A stretch of DNA of 64,000 bases from Aquirickettsiella gammari (GTDB lineage Bacteria > Pseudomonadota > Gammaproteobacteria > Diplorickettsiales > Diplorickettsiaceae), in the NCBI GenBank assembly GCA_963701065.1, contig OY969558.1, positions 124,001 through 188,000 of the forward strand, written 5' to 3'. Below are positions 9,238-18,440 of the stretch, in pieces. A model generated the notes under the pieces. That model had not been told where the DNA came from. It ran no database searches and saw only the letters and a list, made by a program, of their open reading frames with translations. Position 1 is the first letter of the stretch. The number at the start of each line of letters is the position of its first letter. Both the position numbers and the translations under genes were made by a program.

Positions 9238-11157
9238 CTAACACGAAGTTAAATTTCCATTTAGCACACAACTTACGCCGCTAAGCGCAATATTTGAACC
9301 ACCTAATGTTAATTGAGCCTCGTTAGGTAATCCAATTGCTATCCCATTTACTATTAACTCACCACCATTCATTAAAATTTCGGCTGTATTTGCTGACGAG
9401 AGACCGATTGCCTTTTGAGCTTGTGCCGTCACACTAATAACGCTGTTACCGCTAATAGTAACCGAGGAGGTATTCTGCGCATCAATGCCTATTGCGTTAA
9501 AATTAGGGTTAGCACCGATAGTAGCAAAAAACAACCTGCTATTGTTAAATTGCAAAGTAGAGCCATTTACAAAGATAGCGTCTGGATTAACATTAGATGA
9601 AATATTTACCACGTTAATCCAACTCGATTGCACAAGCAGTGATGATCCCGCTAATGAAATTCCTTGTGTCAATAGGGTTGAGGTTGAATTTTGTCCAGAG
9701 GCGAAAGCAATAGATTGTGTCAATGCGGCACTGGCGTTGACAAGATTCATAACTACACCGTAAGGCGTATCCGAATTACCAATAATCATATTATTAAGTA
9801 TGAGGTTTTGACCGCCGGTACTGGTAATAGCGGTTGTCGTAGCGCCTAAGCTATCATTTAAAATGATACTATCTAAGGTGTTATTACCATTTAAAATAAA
9901 GGCACCGTTAAACGTAGAACGCGCTGCTCCTGATGCGAGAGCACTGTAATTCGCATTCATTCCGAAAACCCCTTGACCATTATTGAGCGTCAGCGCGCTG
10001 CTTCCATTCGTTGCCGGATACGTTCCTCCGTTAAAGAGCATCACCGTACCGGGTAATAAAGCATTTAAGGTATTCACGCCAGTCTGGGTAAAGTCGCTCG
10101 CCGAACAGGGGTTCTCAAAGGTACAACTAGCCATACTTAAACCCAACCCGCCATTATTCGGTGCCCCATTTTGAGTAAAGAATACCATGCTAGTCGTCAC
10201 GAGATCGGAACCACTACCACTCGGTAGGTTATTTATACTACGGTTACTCAACACACTTTTCTGACCGGTTCGCAGATTCGTTAGCTCGGTATCACTCGGT
10301 ATTCCAGAACCATGACCTAGATTCGCCAAGTAACGTTCGACCGGATCCGTTAAGCGTTCCGATAAACTCGGATCGGCTCTCGATTCATCCACGCCACCAA
10401 AGCTAACGGCTAATCCTCCCACCACGGTACTGTGCTGCAGGTTATCGTAGGTATAGTTAACAAAGGCCTTTACATGTTGATCAAACCAATATTCTACGCC
10501 GGCTGCTCCGCCGCTTACATTATCGGCATTCGGGATGTTGAAAAAATATCCGCCTAGATAGGCTTTCAACGGCACATTCCGAAACACTTGATAGCCCACC
10601 TTGGCATCAACACCGTCACCGATTTGTTGTGTCTCATCACCCGTTAGATAGGTCGTCACGAGACGTGCGGTATGGCCGCTAAAAACAAACCGGCTGGATT
10701 GATTGAATTGAAAAATACCTAGGTCATCGCTGCGACCGCCAACGGGAATATAACCATTAATCCGTGCATCCCAACGACTGCCCATCGCTTCGACACCGGG
10801 ATTGGCGATCCAAAAACCACTTTGACGCGCCACTTGGCTGCGACTCGCAAAGACATAACCGCCTAAGATCGCCGCATCGTTTTGGATCCAGCGATAACCT
10901 AAACCCAGATCGGCATACCATTGCTCATCCGTGCCGTAAGCCGCTTGCGGATCGAGATACAGATTACGCCGCTCATCCCCTTTCAGCGACAACAGCAGGT
11001 CGGCTTGGCCTACCGTGGCAGAACCTCCGGCATTAGCATCTACTGAAAGTCGGGGTGGCAAGTAAGCACTCGCGAGTACTTTATTCATCCAGGTACAGCA
11101 ACCCAGTAATACTAACGGTAATACACTTAACTTAAGAACGAGCCTTTCCTTTACCAT
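9238..11157 (-). CDS. Inverse-autotransporter-like surface protein, tandem copy 3
   Basis: The 639 residues comprise a signal peptide (VLPLVLLGCCTWMNKVLAS), a barrel at about 33-255, the hinge GSGIPSDTELTNLRTGQKSV and a beta-helix-like passenger. Its first ~310 residues match copy 4 almost exactly, including the altered signal peptide and the linker NRSINNLPSGSGSDLVTT. The passengers of copies 3 and 4 then diverge. The passenger has coil-like repeats such as NNTLDSIILND and GQNLILNNMIIGN. It ends CVLNGNLTSC. ATTGGGAG precedes the ATG by six bases. About 58 bases over its 3' end are duplicated at 11246-11303 in a decayed copy. Confidence 0.8.
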   Translation of the reverse strand: MVKERLVLKLSVLPLVLLGCCTWMNKVLASAYLPPRLSVDANAGGSATVGQADLLLSLKGDERRNLYLDPQAAYGTDEQWYADLGLGYRWIQNDAAILGGYVFASRSQVARQSGFWIANPGVEAMGSRWDARINGYIPVGGRSDDLGIFQFNQSSRFVFSGHTARLVTTYLTGDETQQIGDGVDAKVGYQVFRNVPLKAYLGGYFFNIPNADNVSGGAAGVEYWFDQHVKAFVNYTYDNLQHSTVVGGLAVSFGGVDESRADPSLSERLTDPVERYLANLGHGSGIPSDTELTNLRTGQKSVLSNRSINNLPSGSGSDLVTTSMVFFTQNGAPNNGGLGLSMASCTFENPCSASDFTQTGVNTLNALLPGTVMLFNGGTYPATNGSSALTLNNGQGVFGMNANYSALASGAARSTFNGAFILNGNNTLDSIILNDSLGATTTAITSTGGQNLILNNMIIGNSDTPYGVVMNLVNASAALTQSIAFASGQNSTSTLLTQGISLAGSSLLVQSSWINVVNISSNVNPDAIFVNGSTLQFNNSRLFFATIGANPNFNAIGIDAQNTSSVTISGNSVISVTAQAQKAIGLSSANTAEILMNGGELIVNGIAIGLPNEAQLTLGGSNIALSGVSCVLNGNLTSC

Positions 11158-11245
11158 AGAATACTCCCAATAAATAATTTTAACCCGCTACTTCTTAACG
11201 ATAAACACTACTCGGTAAATTGAGCAGAATGTACACGTATAAAGC

Positions 11246-11502
11246 TAAATACCTTCGCTAACACGAAGTTAAATTTCCATTTAGCACACAACTTACGCCG
11301 CTGAATACAATAGTTGGATTCTCATCTGTTAAACTGGCGCTACCAAAACTAGCAGACACGCTTAAACTACCGTCATTCATTTAGCAAAGGCATAGCTGCC
11401 CAAGATTGCCGCATCGTTTTGGATCCAGCGATAACCTAAACCCAGATCGGTATACCATTGCTCATACGTACCGTAAGCCGCTTGTGGGGTCGAGATAAGG
11501 AT
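11246..11502 (-). pseudogene. Remnant of another barrel-passenger gene
   Basis: Two unconnected pieces of the family are joined here. Bases 11258-11380 encode a C-terminal tail in the family style (NDGSLSVSASFGSA, then FSGVSCVLNGNLTSC and stop). The last 14 codons and the flank match copy 3 base for base. Bases 11381-11502 encode a barrel segment (EQWYTDLGLGYRWIQNDAAI, then LGSYAFAK), broken by a stop at the junction and by one extra base near the LDPQAAYG region. The signal peptide, most of the barrel and nearly all the passenger are missing, about 1.6 kb by comparison with copy 3. This is an internally deleted, non-functional copy. Confidence 0.85.
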
Positions 11503-11540
11503 AAAACTAACTAATAAACAATCCCTTTAACACAATAAAA

Positions 11541-11569
11541 TTTGACGGATGAAGCAAACACCCGTCAAG
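11541..11569 (-). terminator. Hairpin terminator downstream of copy 4
   Basis: TTGACGG pairs with CCGTCAA around a 13-base loop. Read on the minus strand it is followed by ATTTTATTG. It lies about 40 bases after the copy 4 stop and is a sequence relative of the hairpin after copy 3. Confidence 0.65.
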
Positions 11570-11608
11570 CCATTTTAATAAATAAAAATTAACTATTTTC
11601 TCTACCTA

Positions 11609-13576
11609 CTAACAACCCGACACGTTATTCAGCGTGCAGGTGACACCAGTGAGTCTAACATTACCATTTGTTAACGCGGAAGGAGGAGTCGCAGTTGCAG
11701 CTGTAACAGTTAAATCGCTGTTATTCATTACAATGGATGCGCTATCACTAACCCCTGGCGTCACTAAACCAAACATTATGCCGTTAGCACTAGTACTAAG
11801 AACATTTATAGTACTGTTGTTAATAACAGCCGAGGAAGCATCCTTCGCAAAAACTCCTTGGCCAACGATTATATTGGGAGTCGTAACAGTAAGCTTCAAT
11901 TGACTATCACTATTCATCTGTAACAATGAATTGTTATTTAAGTAAATACCATATACATTGGCAGTAGCATTTACATTGGTCTCGGTAAGAATACTATTTG
12001 ATTGTACTAGCAGTGACGAACCTGTTAAGAGGACTCCCACTTGAGCAGACCCTGTTTGCGGTAGAAGAGTAACTGTACTTGCCGTTGTATTGAGGGTACT
12101 CGAAGTTATCGTAGCGCTGGCATTGGTAAGATTCATCGCCATTCCATAAGGGACCCCACTACCGATAGCGCTATTATTAATCGTAATATTTTGACCACCC
12201 GTACTGGTAATAGCCGTTGTGTTGGGGGCTACTAAGAAGAAATTATCTAAAATAATACTGTCTAAGGTATTATTACCCATTAAGATAAAGGCGCCAGTAA
12301 TTAGAGGACGCGCCGTGCCCTGCGCAAGCGCACTGTAGTCGGCATTCATTCCAAAAACACTTTGGCCATTATTTAAGGTCATTGCAGTTGTATCACTTGG
12401 ATTACCGGTCGCCACATACGCTTGAGCAGTTACTCCGCTCTTTCCGCCACTAAGGAGCATCTGTGTATTCGGTAATAAGCTATTTAAAGTGTTGACACCC
12501 GTTTGCCTAAAGTCATTCGCCCCACAAGGATTTTCAAAGGTACAATTAGCTAAAGTCAAACCGACCCCACCATTATTCGGTGTACCGGTTTGACTAAAAA
12601 ACGCCATATTAGTCGTCACGAGATCGGAATCACTACCACCCGGTAGGTTATTTATACTACGGTTACTCAACACACTTTTCTGACCGGTTCGCAGATTCGT
12701 TAGCTCGGTATCACTCGGTATTCCAGAACCATGACCCAGATTCGCCAAGTAACGTTCGACCGGATCCGTTAAGCGTTCCGATAAACTCGGATCGGCTCTC
12801 GATTCATCCACGCCACCAAAGCTAACGGCTAATCCTCCCACCACGGTACTGTGCTGCAGGTTATCGTAGGTATAGTTAACAAAGGCCTTTACATGTTGAT
12901 CAAACCAATATTCTACGCCGGCTGCTCCGCCGCTTACATTATCGGCATTCGGGATGTTGAAAAAATATCCGCCTAGATAAGCTTTCAACGGTACATTCCG
13001 AAACACTTGATAGCCCACCTTGGCATCAACACCGTCACCGATTTGTTGTGACTCATCACCCGTTAGATAGGTCGTCACGAGACGTGCGGTATGGCCGCTA
13101 AAAACAAACCGGCTGGATTGATTGAATTGAAAAATACCTAGGTCATCGCTGCGGCCGCCGATCGGAATATAACCATTAATCCGTGCATCCCAACGACTGC
13201 CCATCGCTTCGACACCGGGATTGGCGATCCAAAAACCACTTTGACGCGCCACTTGGCTGCGACTCGCAAAGACATAACCGCCTAAGATCGCCGCATCGTT
13301 TTGGATCCAGCGATAACCTAAACCCAGATCAGCATACCATTGTTCATCCGTGCCATAAGCCGCTTGCGGATCGAGATACAGATTACGCCGCTCATCCCCT
13401 TTCAGCGACAACAGCAGGTCGGCTTGGCCTACCGTGGCAGAACCTCCGGCATTAGCATCTACTGAAAGTCGGGGTGGCAAGTAAGCACTCGCGAGTACTT
13501 TATTCATCCAGGTACAACAACCTAGTAATACTAACGGTAATACACTTAACTTAAGAACGAGCCTTTCCTTTGACAT
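11609..13576 (-). CDS. Inverse-autotransporter-like surface protein, tandem copy 4
   Basis: The 655 residues start at the ATG at 13576 (MSKERLVLKLSVLPLVLLGC), which has ATAGGGAAG upstream. An in-frame start at 13618 would add 14 residues ahead of the signal peptide and is unlikely. Signal peptide and barrel are almost identical to copy 3. The passenger is distinct: it carries an extra stretch after NSLLPNTQ (GGKSGVTAQAYVATG) and coil-like segments such as GQNITINNSAIGS, SSLLVQSNSIL and NSLLQMNSDSQL. It ends CTLNNVSGC. This is the first gene of the minus-strand array, so the promoter for the array may lie in the A/T-rich 150 bases upstream. The role is inferred as a surface adhesin. Confidence 0.8.
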   Translation of the reverse strand: MSKERLVLKLSVLPLVLLGCCTWMNKVLASAYLPPRLSVDANAGGSATVGQADLLLSLKGDERRNLYLDPQAAYGTDEQWYADLGLGYRWIQNDAAILGGYVFASRSQVARQSGFWIANPGVEAMGSRWDARINGYIPIGGRSDDLGIFQFNQSSRFVFSGHTARLVTTYLTGDESQQIGDGVDAKVGYQVFRNVPLKAYLGGYFFNIPNADNVSGGAAGVEYWFDQHVKAFVNYTYDNLQHSTVVGGLAVSFGGVDESRADPSLSERLTDPVERYLANLGHGSGIPSDTELTNLRTGQKSVLSNRSINNLPGGSDSDLVTTNMAFFSQTGTPNNGGVGLTLANCTFENPCGANDFRQTGVNTLNSLLPNTQMLLSGGKSGVTAQAYVATGNPSDTTAMTLNNGQSVFGMNADYSALAQGTARPLITGAFILMGNNTLDSIILDNFFLVAPNTTAITSTGGQNITINNSAIGSGVPYGMAMNLTNASATITSSTLNTTASTVTLLPQTGSAQVGVLLTGSSLLVQSNSILTETNVNATANVYGIYLNNNSLLQMNSDSQLKLTVTTPNIIVGQGVFAKDASSAVINNSTINVLSTSANGIMFGLVTPGVSDSASIVMNNSDLTVTAATATPPSALTNGNVRLTGVTCTLNNVSGC

Positions 13577-13727
13577 ACTAGCTTCCCTATACCGAAATGA
13601 CTTAATGTAAATTAACATTTAGTAGCTTAGTCAATTTTTAGCAATTATTCTAGCCTATGCAATAAATATTTTTTAATGCTAAAGAATAAAAAACGCTGCT
13701 AAAGTTGAAATAAATTTTTATTACTTA

Positions 13728-15575
13728 TTAAACCTGGCTATAAATACTACGTGCTAAGCGTACACTTTTTACATAATCGCGTGTTTCCTTCCAAGGTAAT
13801 ATTTCCACCCAAACATCCTTAGGTAAATCTTGATATAGTGTTTGATAGTGTTTAATACGACTAGGGCCGACATTATAAGAAGCGGTCGCTAAGGTCGCAT
13901 CCCCGTTAAATAATTTTAATAATTGTCTTAAGTAAAGACTACCTAAATGAATATTCTGCTCTGGGTCTAATAAATCAACACGGCGCAACGCTAAACTACG
14001 TGCTAACTGTCTGCCCGTGCTCGGCATGATCTGCATCAGACCTAAAGCCCCAGCACTCGATTTGGCATTCCACATAAACGCACTTTCCTGGCGCATAATC
14101 GCCCAAACCCACGCTGAATTTAAATGAGCTTTTCGCGCCGCCGCTAAAACAGAGCGTCGATAAGCGAATGGAAAACGCAATTTAATATCATTATGAATAT
14201 TGGCTTTACTCGCGCCGATAATCGCTAAATCATACCATCCCCATTGTTTAGCTAATTGCGCCGCGGCTTGTAATTGCACCCTATTCATACTATCTAGTCC
14301 CCATCGCCATTCTCTGCGCGCTTCACCGACGAAACCTAAGGCATACAGTTCTTTAGCGCGCTGTATGGCAGGATTATTCGCTAAGGCCAGCTTATCGCCT
14401 AAGACCCTATGGGTAAGCGGATGATAATTTAACTTCAGACGTTGACTAGCTAATACGCCATAATAATCGACTTCTTGGGCTAAACGTTTATAAATAGCGT
14501 TCGCCGCTGACGCTTGTTGCATTTTGGCTAAGGCCCTAGCGCGCCAATAGCGCCAACAGGCTTGCTGTTGTTCTTGGCCTGATAAACGATCTAACCAATA
14601 CAGTACTTTATCCCATTGTTCATTTAATAAACTATTGCGGACACGCCATTCGCGTAAAGTCGCATCAGCATAAGCGGGTTTAACCTGCTTTAACCAATCT
14701 TGCGCACTATCATCGCCTCGTCGCGCTAAACCGACAGCCAACTTAGCGAGTAGGTTTTGTTGTTCTTGTTCACTCAAGGCATAACGCTTAAGCAGTAAAG
14801 GCCAGGTTTCTGCCAGTTCGATTGGATTTTTATCCGCTAAACGCTGCATCCCAAACAATAAAATTTTTCGATCAATTGTGTCTTTAGGATCAAATTGCTC
14901 GCTTTGCTCGATTAACAAAGGATATTGCCGCACTTGGTACCAATGGTTTACTTGTTGTCTTTCTTCACGCGGTAAAAATTGTGATACATGTTGGATTAAA
15001 GCCATATTGTTTTTTGCGATAGCTTGTTCTAACTTTTTCCAAATTAATTGCCGATTTAATCCGCCCGATTGTTCCCAACGTAGAAAAACCGGACGACATA
15101 CACTCGGTGCTGAATTAACATTCAGCCACAGCAAGGATATTTTTCGAAACGCTAATGCCTTTTGCTGGGTTGCTAATAAAGAATGCAGATAATGACACTG
15201 TAATGTAGTACCATAAATAGGCTGATAATAATGTATAAAGTGTAGCCAGTCTTGTTTTTTAGCCAGATAGGCTAACCAATCGGCACGTAGTTTAGGCGCT
15301 AACGGGGTATCGGAATAGGTTTGCAAAAAATCATTTATTTCCGCTCTATTTTCAGTGGGCAGTTGCTGTTTTAACTTGATAAAAATCAAATACGGATATA
15401 AAGGATAATCTTTTAAATGAACTTGCAGTGCGGCAAATTGCCGATAATGTTGTGTCATTAACAACTGTCTTGCCTGCCAAAATAGTTTACGCTGTTGATC
15501 CCTATTCTCAGCATGGACAAAGCACGGCCAACTCAATAAAAATATTAAAAAAATGCTACTTTTTATACATTCCAT
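13728..15575 (-). CDS. slt: Soluble lytic murein transglycosylase
   Basis: This periplasmic enzyme cleaves the MurNAc-GlcNAc bond of peptidoglycan, leaving 1,6-anhydro ends. The protein is 615 residues, near E. coli Slt70. A signal peptide (SIFLIFLLSWPCFVHA) is followed by about 420 residues of helical superhelix with many W, Q and L. The C-terminal catalytic domain has ESAFMWNAKSSAGALGLMQI with the catalytic Glu at about residue 497, then ATASYNVGPSRI and the C-terminal ETRDYVKSV. All the Slt hallmarks are present. It is divergent from rmuC with only 26 bases between the start codons, so their promoters must overlap each other or the neighbouring coding sequence. Confidence 0.95.
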   Translation of the reverse strand: MECIKSSIFLIFLLSWPCFVHAENRDQQRKLFWQARQLLMTQHYRQFAALQVHLKDYPLYPYLIFIKLKQQLPTENRAEINDFLQTYSDTPLAPKLRADWLAYLAKKQDWLHFIHYYQPIYGTTLQCHYLHSLLATQQKALAFRKISLLWLNVNSAPSVCRPVFLRWEQSGGLNRQLIWKKLEQAIAKNNMALIQHVSQFLPREERQQVNHWYQVRQYPLLIEQSEQFDPKDTIDRKILLFGMQRLADKNPIELAETWPLLLKRYALSEQEQQNLLAKLAVGLARRGDDSAQDWLKQVKPAYADATLREWRVRNSLLNEQWDKVLYWLDRLSGQEQQQACWRYWRARALAKMQQASAANAIYKRLAQEVDYYGVLASQRLKLNYHPLTHRVLGDKLALANNPAIQRAKELYALGFVGEARREWRWGLDSMNRVQLQAAAQLAKQWGWYDLAIIGASKANIHNDIKLRFPFAYRRSVLAAARKAHLNSAWVWAIMRQESAFMWNAKSSAGALGLMQIMPSTGRQLARSLALRRVDLLDPEQNIHLGSLYLRQLLKLFNGDATLATASYNVGPSRIKHYQTLYQDLPKDVWVEILPWKETRDYVKSVRLARSIYSQV

Positions 15576-15601
15576 CGTATCTTCAACAATAGGAAAAATG
15601 A

Positions 15602-16804
15602 ATGCCCCTTTATTTTATATATATTACTTTAGGCTTACTTACCAGCTTAGTGGCTTTTACCTTGTTGCATTTTTACAAATTAGAACGTCAACATGACAAG
15701 TTAGTCCAGATAGAAAGCCGCTGGACGGATATCAATCGTTTACTCAATCAACTGCATGATTCGCGCATTAGCGATCAACGCAGTACGGCGGAAAGCAAGG
15801 AACAATTATTGCGTGAATTAAATAGCTACCGACAACAATTTGATCAGCATCAAATAGGCAGTTTAAAATTATTACAAGATAGCCTGCAACAAGGTTTGCA
15901 ACATATCAGTCAGCGTATGGATAAACTCACCGAAAACACCCAAGAAAAATTATTGAGCATCAGTGGACAAGTCGAAAAACGCTTATTTGATGGCTTTGCC
16001 CAAACAACCGCCACCTTTACCGATGTCGTCAAACGTTTGGCACTCATCGATGAAGCGCAAAAACGCATTACCGAGCTTTCCAGCAATGTGGTTAATCTAC
16101 AACATATCCTTGCTGACAAACGTTCGCGCGGTGTCTTTGGTGAAGTACAACTAAACGCCTTAATTGAAAATGTGTTACCGAAAAAAAATTACAGTTTGCA
16201 ACATACCTTAAGCAATGGCAAACGCGTCGATTGCTTGTTATTATTACCCTCGCCCACCGGTAGCATAGCGATTGATGCCAAATTTCCTTTAGAGGGTTTT
16301 CGAAAATTAACCGATATTGATCTGCCCAAATCAGAACAACGTGCTGCAGCGGCACAATTTCGTCAGGATATACGCCACCATATACAAGCGGTTGCCTCCA
16401 AATACATCATTCCCGGTGAAACCTCTGAAGGCGCCTTGTTATTTATTCCCGCCGAAGCTGTTTTTGCTGAAATTCACGCACATTATTACGATTTGGTCGA
16501 AGAAGCCCAACGTCAACGGGTCTGGTTAGTCTCCCCGACGACCATGATGGCGGTATTAACAACCAGCGGTGCTGTCTTAAAAGATGCCGCCACCCGTGAA
16601 CAAATTCATTTAATTCAAGACCATCTCAACCTACTCAGTAAAGATTTTTCACGCTTTAAACAACGTATGGACCATTTATTCCGCCATATCCAACAAGCCT
16701 ATAGCGATATCCAAGAGGCTAAAACCTCCGCGGATAAAATTACTTCACGATTTGAAAAAATAGAAAAAGTCGAATTAACGAGCAGCACACTCGAGTGTCA
16801 ATAA
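15602..16804 (+). CDS. rmuC: DNA recombination protein RmuC
   Basis: RmuC-family proteins limit recombination at inverted repeats and carry a restriction-endonuclease-like fold; the biochemical role is poorly defined. The 400 residues begin with a transmembrane helix (FIYITLGLLTSLVAFTLLHF). A long coiled coil of about residues 25-165 follows, then the conserved core RSRGVFGEVQLNALIENVLP at about 175-195. The predicted nuclease motif VDCLLLLP...IDAKFPLE (D209, D225, K227) comes next, followed by LFIPAEAVFAEI. The ATG has ATAGGAA eight bases upstream. The neighbour slt is divergent. In a repeat-rich genome such as this one the gene is of more than usual interest. Confidence 0.93.
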   Translation: MPLYFIYITLGLLTSLVAFTLLHFYKLERQHDKLVQIESRWTDINRLLNQLHDSRISDQRSTAESKEQLLRELNSYRQQFDQHQIGSLKLLQDSLQQGLQHISQRMDKLTENTQEKLLSISGQVEKRLFDGFAQTTATFTDVVKRLALIDEAQKRITELSSNVVNLQHILADKRSRGVFGEVQLNALIENVLPKKNYSLQHTLSNGKRVDCLLLLPSPTGSIAIDAKFPLEGFRKLTDIDLPKSEQRAAAAQFRQDIRHHIQAVASKYIIPGETSEGALLFIPAEAVFAEIHAHYYDLVEEAQRQRVWLVSPTTMMAVLTTSGAVLKDAATREQIHLIQDHLNLLSKDFSRFKQRMDHLFRHIQQAYSDIQEAKTSADKITSRFEKIEKVELTSSTLECQ

Positions 16805-16987
16805 ATCTGAATTTTCGACCCTCACAAACACGCGGGGTGACAGCGGGATGCTTTTTCTTTATACAGTTTAAAAACTATTAAAGGAACACATCCCGTTGGC
16901 AAAACCCAACAGTGAAGCTTCAGATTTCACGTTTTTACAAACATTAATCCCACCGTGGACAACGGAAGGACTATCTGCAGAAAAGAT

Positions 16988-17212
16988 TTATGCGACTGGC
17001 ATATTTCTTTTACAGCAGCTAATCGCACGGACTAGCACGTAAATAGCACACAGACCGACAATAATATAAATAATTCTAGCAATAGGGCTATAGTCGCCAA
17101 ATATCCCGGTTACTAGATCAAAGTGGAACAAACCGACTAGACCCCAGTTCAAACCACCGATAAATAAGATAACTAGTGTAATCCAGTCTAAAACGCTTGG
17201 ATTTTTAAACAT
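16988..17212 (-). CDS. DUF378 family two-helix membrane protein
   Basis: The 74 residues hold two transmembrane helices. The first contains the family signature LDWITLVILFIGGLNWGLVGLFHFD; the second is IIYIIVGLCAIYVLV. It ends with a Cys/Arg/Lys tail. I chose the ATG at 17212 because AAAGGAG lies six bases upstream; an in-frame ATG at 17245 would add eleven residues with no ribosome site. Function is unknown for the family. It is followed at higher coordinates by a universal-stress gene on the same strand, about 165 bases away. Confidence 0.85.
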   Translation of the reverse strand: MFKNPSVLDWITLVILFIGGLNWGLVGLFHFDLVTGIFGDYSPIARIIYIIVGLCAIYVLVRAISCCKRNMPVA

Positions 17213-17376
17213 AAATACTCCTTTATTTAAGCAAGTGACACTCATAGCACACTAAACGTCTTATTTTTGGCTCATTTGACGATAATACCCCCTTACTGTA
17301 GCTCAAAAATTTAAGATAAACAAATCTCACCGACTTTACTGGGCAAATTGCTTCGAGGCTTTTATTTTTTAAGCGA

Positions 17377-17823
17377 TTATTTTTTTAGTTCGGGTATTTT
17401 AACCACTAAGGCATCGCAAGATAAATGATGAATCACTGCGCTGGCTGTAGAACCAAATAAAACCCCAATTCCATGCCGACCGTGACTACCAATAATAATT
17501 AAATCGGTTTTGAGCTGCTTCATTTTATCGAGTATCACGATCTTGGGTGAGCCTACCTCGACAAATTGATGTTGCATCGGAATATTAAAACTTTTAGCGA
17601 CGTCGGCTAATTGCTTTTTAGCTTCAGCTAACATTTCGCCTTCTAAATCAATAACCGCTGGATAAGCTTGCGCGACACCGTATGCATTAATATGCTCCAC
17701 AGCGTGGATAACGGATAAACTCGCCTCGCCTCCTTTAGCCAGTGCGTGAGCACGCTTTAATATAATTTCATCACAGGTAGGATGTAGATCGATTGCCACT
17801 AAGATATTTTGGTAAATTGCCAC
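17377..17823 (-). CDS. Universal stress protein (UspA family)
   Basis: The 148 residues form one Usp domain of the Rossmann-like type. The N-terminus YQNILVAIDLHPTCDEIILKRA is the first strand and helix. The ATP-binding signature G-x2-G-x9-G is present as GSHGRHGIGVLFGSTAS, so it is likely a nucleotide-binding Usp. The end VIHHLSCDALVVKIP is typical. It is cytoplasmic, and Usp proteins accumulate during growth arrest and stress. It stands alone, with the DUF378 gene downstream. Confidence 0.93.
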   Translation of the reverse strand: MAIYQNILVAIDLHPTCDEIILKRAHALAKGGEASLSVIHAVEHINAYGVAQAYPAVIDLEGEMLAEAKKQLADVAKSFNIPMQHQFVEVGSPKIVILDKMKQLKTDLIIIGSHGRHGIGVLFGSTASAVIHHLSCDALVVKIPELKK

Positions 17824-17981
17824 CTCTATCTCCTAATTTAAGTAAAATACACAATATTTAATTTACGCTAAACCTTCACTGACCGATACTAACGGCCAAG
17901 ATTCCATTTTGTGGTACACACGTCGATATTAATTATTACACTTAATAAGGGGAAAGAAAACTAGAATTAAACTGATCAGGA

Positions 17982-18058
17982 TGGTCGGGGCGACTGGATT
18001 TGAACCAGCGACCACCTACACCCCATGCAGGTGCGCTACCAGGCTGCGCTACGCCCCG
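17982..18058 (-). tRNA. tRNA-Pro (GGG)
   Basis: The 77-base cloverleaf includes an encoded CCA. The acceptor stem CGGGGCG pairs with CGCCCCG. The anticodon arm is CCTGC-ATGGGGT-GTAGG, with anticodon GGG at loop positions 3-5. The T arm CTGG-TTCAAAT-CCAG is standard. It reads CCC and CCU codons. Confidence 0.95.
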
Positions 18059-18132
18059 AACAGCGCTCATTGTAATGTGAGCTTAACAAAGCTGCAACCA
18101 CTAATTAAAGCGCACAAAATTAAGCGTTAGTA

Positions 18133-18432
18133 TTAAATTTTGCGTTTTTTTAAGCGTGATTTTAATTTTTGGCTCGCTTGAAACAAAACCACATTACGTG
18201 ATGAAACCACAGTAGTCACACCGGTTTTAGGATTACGTCCAGGCCGCTCTTTTTTATTCCGCAAACGAAAACTACCGAATCCCGATATCTTAACCGGTTC
18301 TCCTTTTTCTAAGCAATGCACTATTTCTGCAAAAAAAGCATCGGCTAATTGTGTCGCCGCAGGTCGGCTTAGACTTGGTTCTTGCTGTCTTAAGCGGGTA
18401 ATCAAATCCGCTTTGGTTAATACCGGGCTCAT
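18133..18432 (-). CDS. ihfA: Integration host factor subunit alpha
   Basis: This is a nucleoid protein that bends DNA sharply as a heterodimer with IhfB. The 99 residues show the HU/IHF fold: N-terminal helices (LTKADLITRLRQQ), then GEPVKISGFGSFRLRNKKERPGRNP, with the beta-arm tip RNPKTG that inserts its proline between base pairs. It lies nine bases after the pheT stop, the position ihfA holds in E. coli and relatives. It is therefore probably the last gene of a pheS-pheT-ihfA operon. Confidence 0.96.
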   Translation of the reverse strand: MSPVLTKADLITRLRQQEPSLSRPAATQLADAFFAEIVHCLEKGEPVKISGFGSFRLRNKKERPGRNPKTGVTTVVSSRNVVLFQASQKLKSRLKKRKI

Positions 18433-18440
18433 ATAGGTAT

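Noticed and set aside
6582..13455. Plus-strand open frames inside the barrel coding regions (for example around 6582-6953, 8770-9036, 10764-11036 and 13183-13455), similar to one another.
   Set aside because: They are antisense shadows. Their mutual similarity follows from the near-identity of the barrels on the minus strand, and they lack ribosome sites and protein-like composition.
6880..13570. LLSC / LLGC in the signal peptides of the barrel-passenger proteins looks like a lipobox.
   Set aside because: The hydrophobic segment continues to a normal A-x-A-like site (VLAS), and the mature part begins with a barrel. Copy 5 has no Cys there.
16805..16987. GCGGGATG and CATCCCGT flanking about 45 bases after rmuC.
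   Set aside because: The loop is too long and there is no adjacent U-tract, so it is not supported as a terminator.
16896..17042. A plus-strand frame of 48 codons from a TTG with AAAGGA upstream.
   Set aside because: It overlaps the 3' end of the DUF378 gene by about 55 bases, needs a TTG start, and shows no recognisable domain. Too weak to call.
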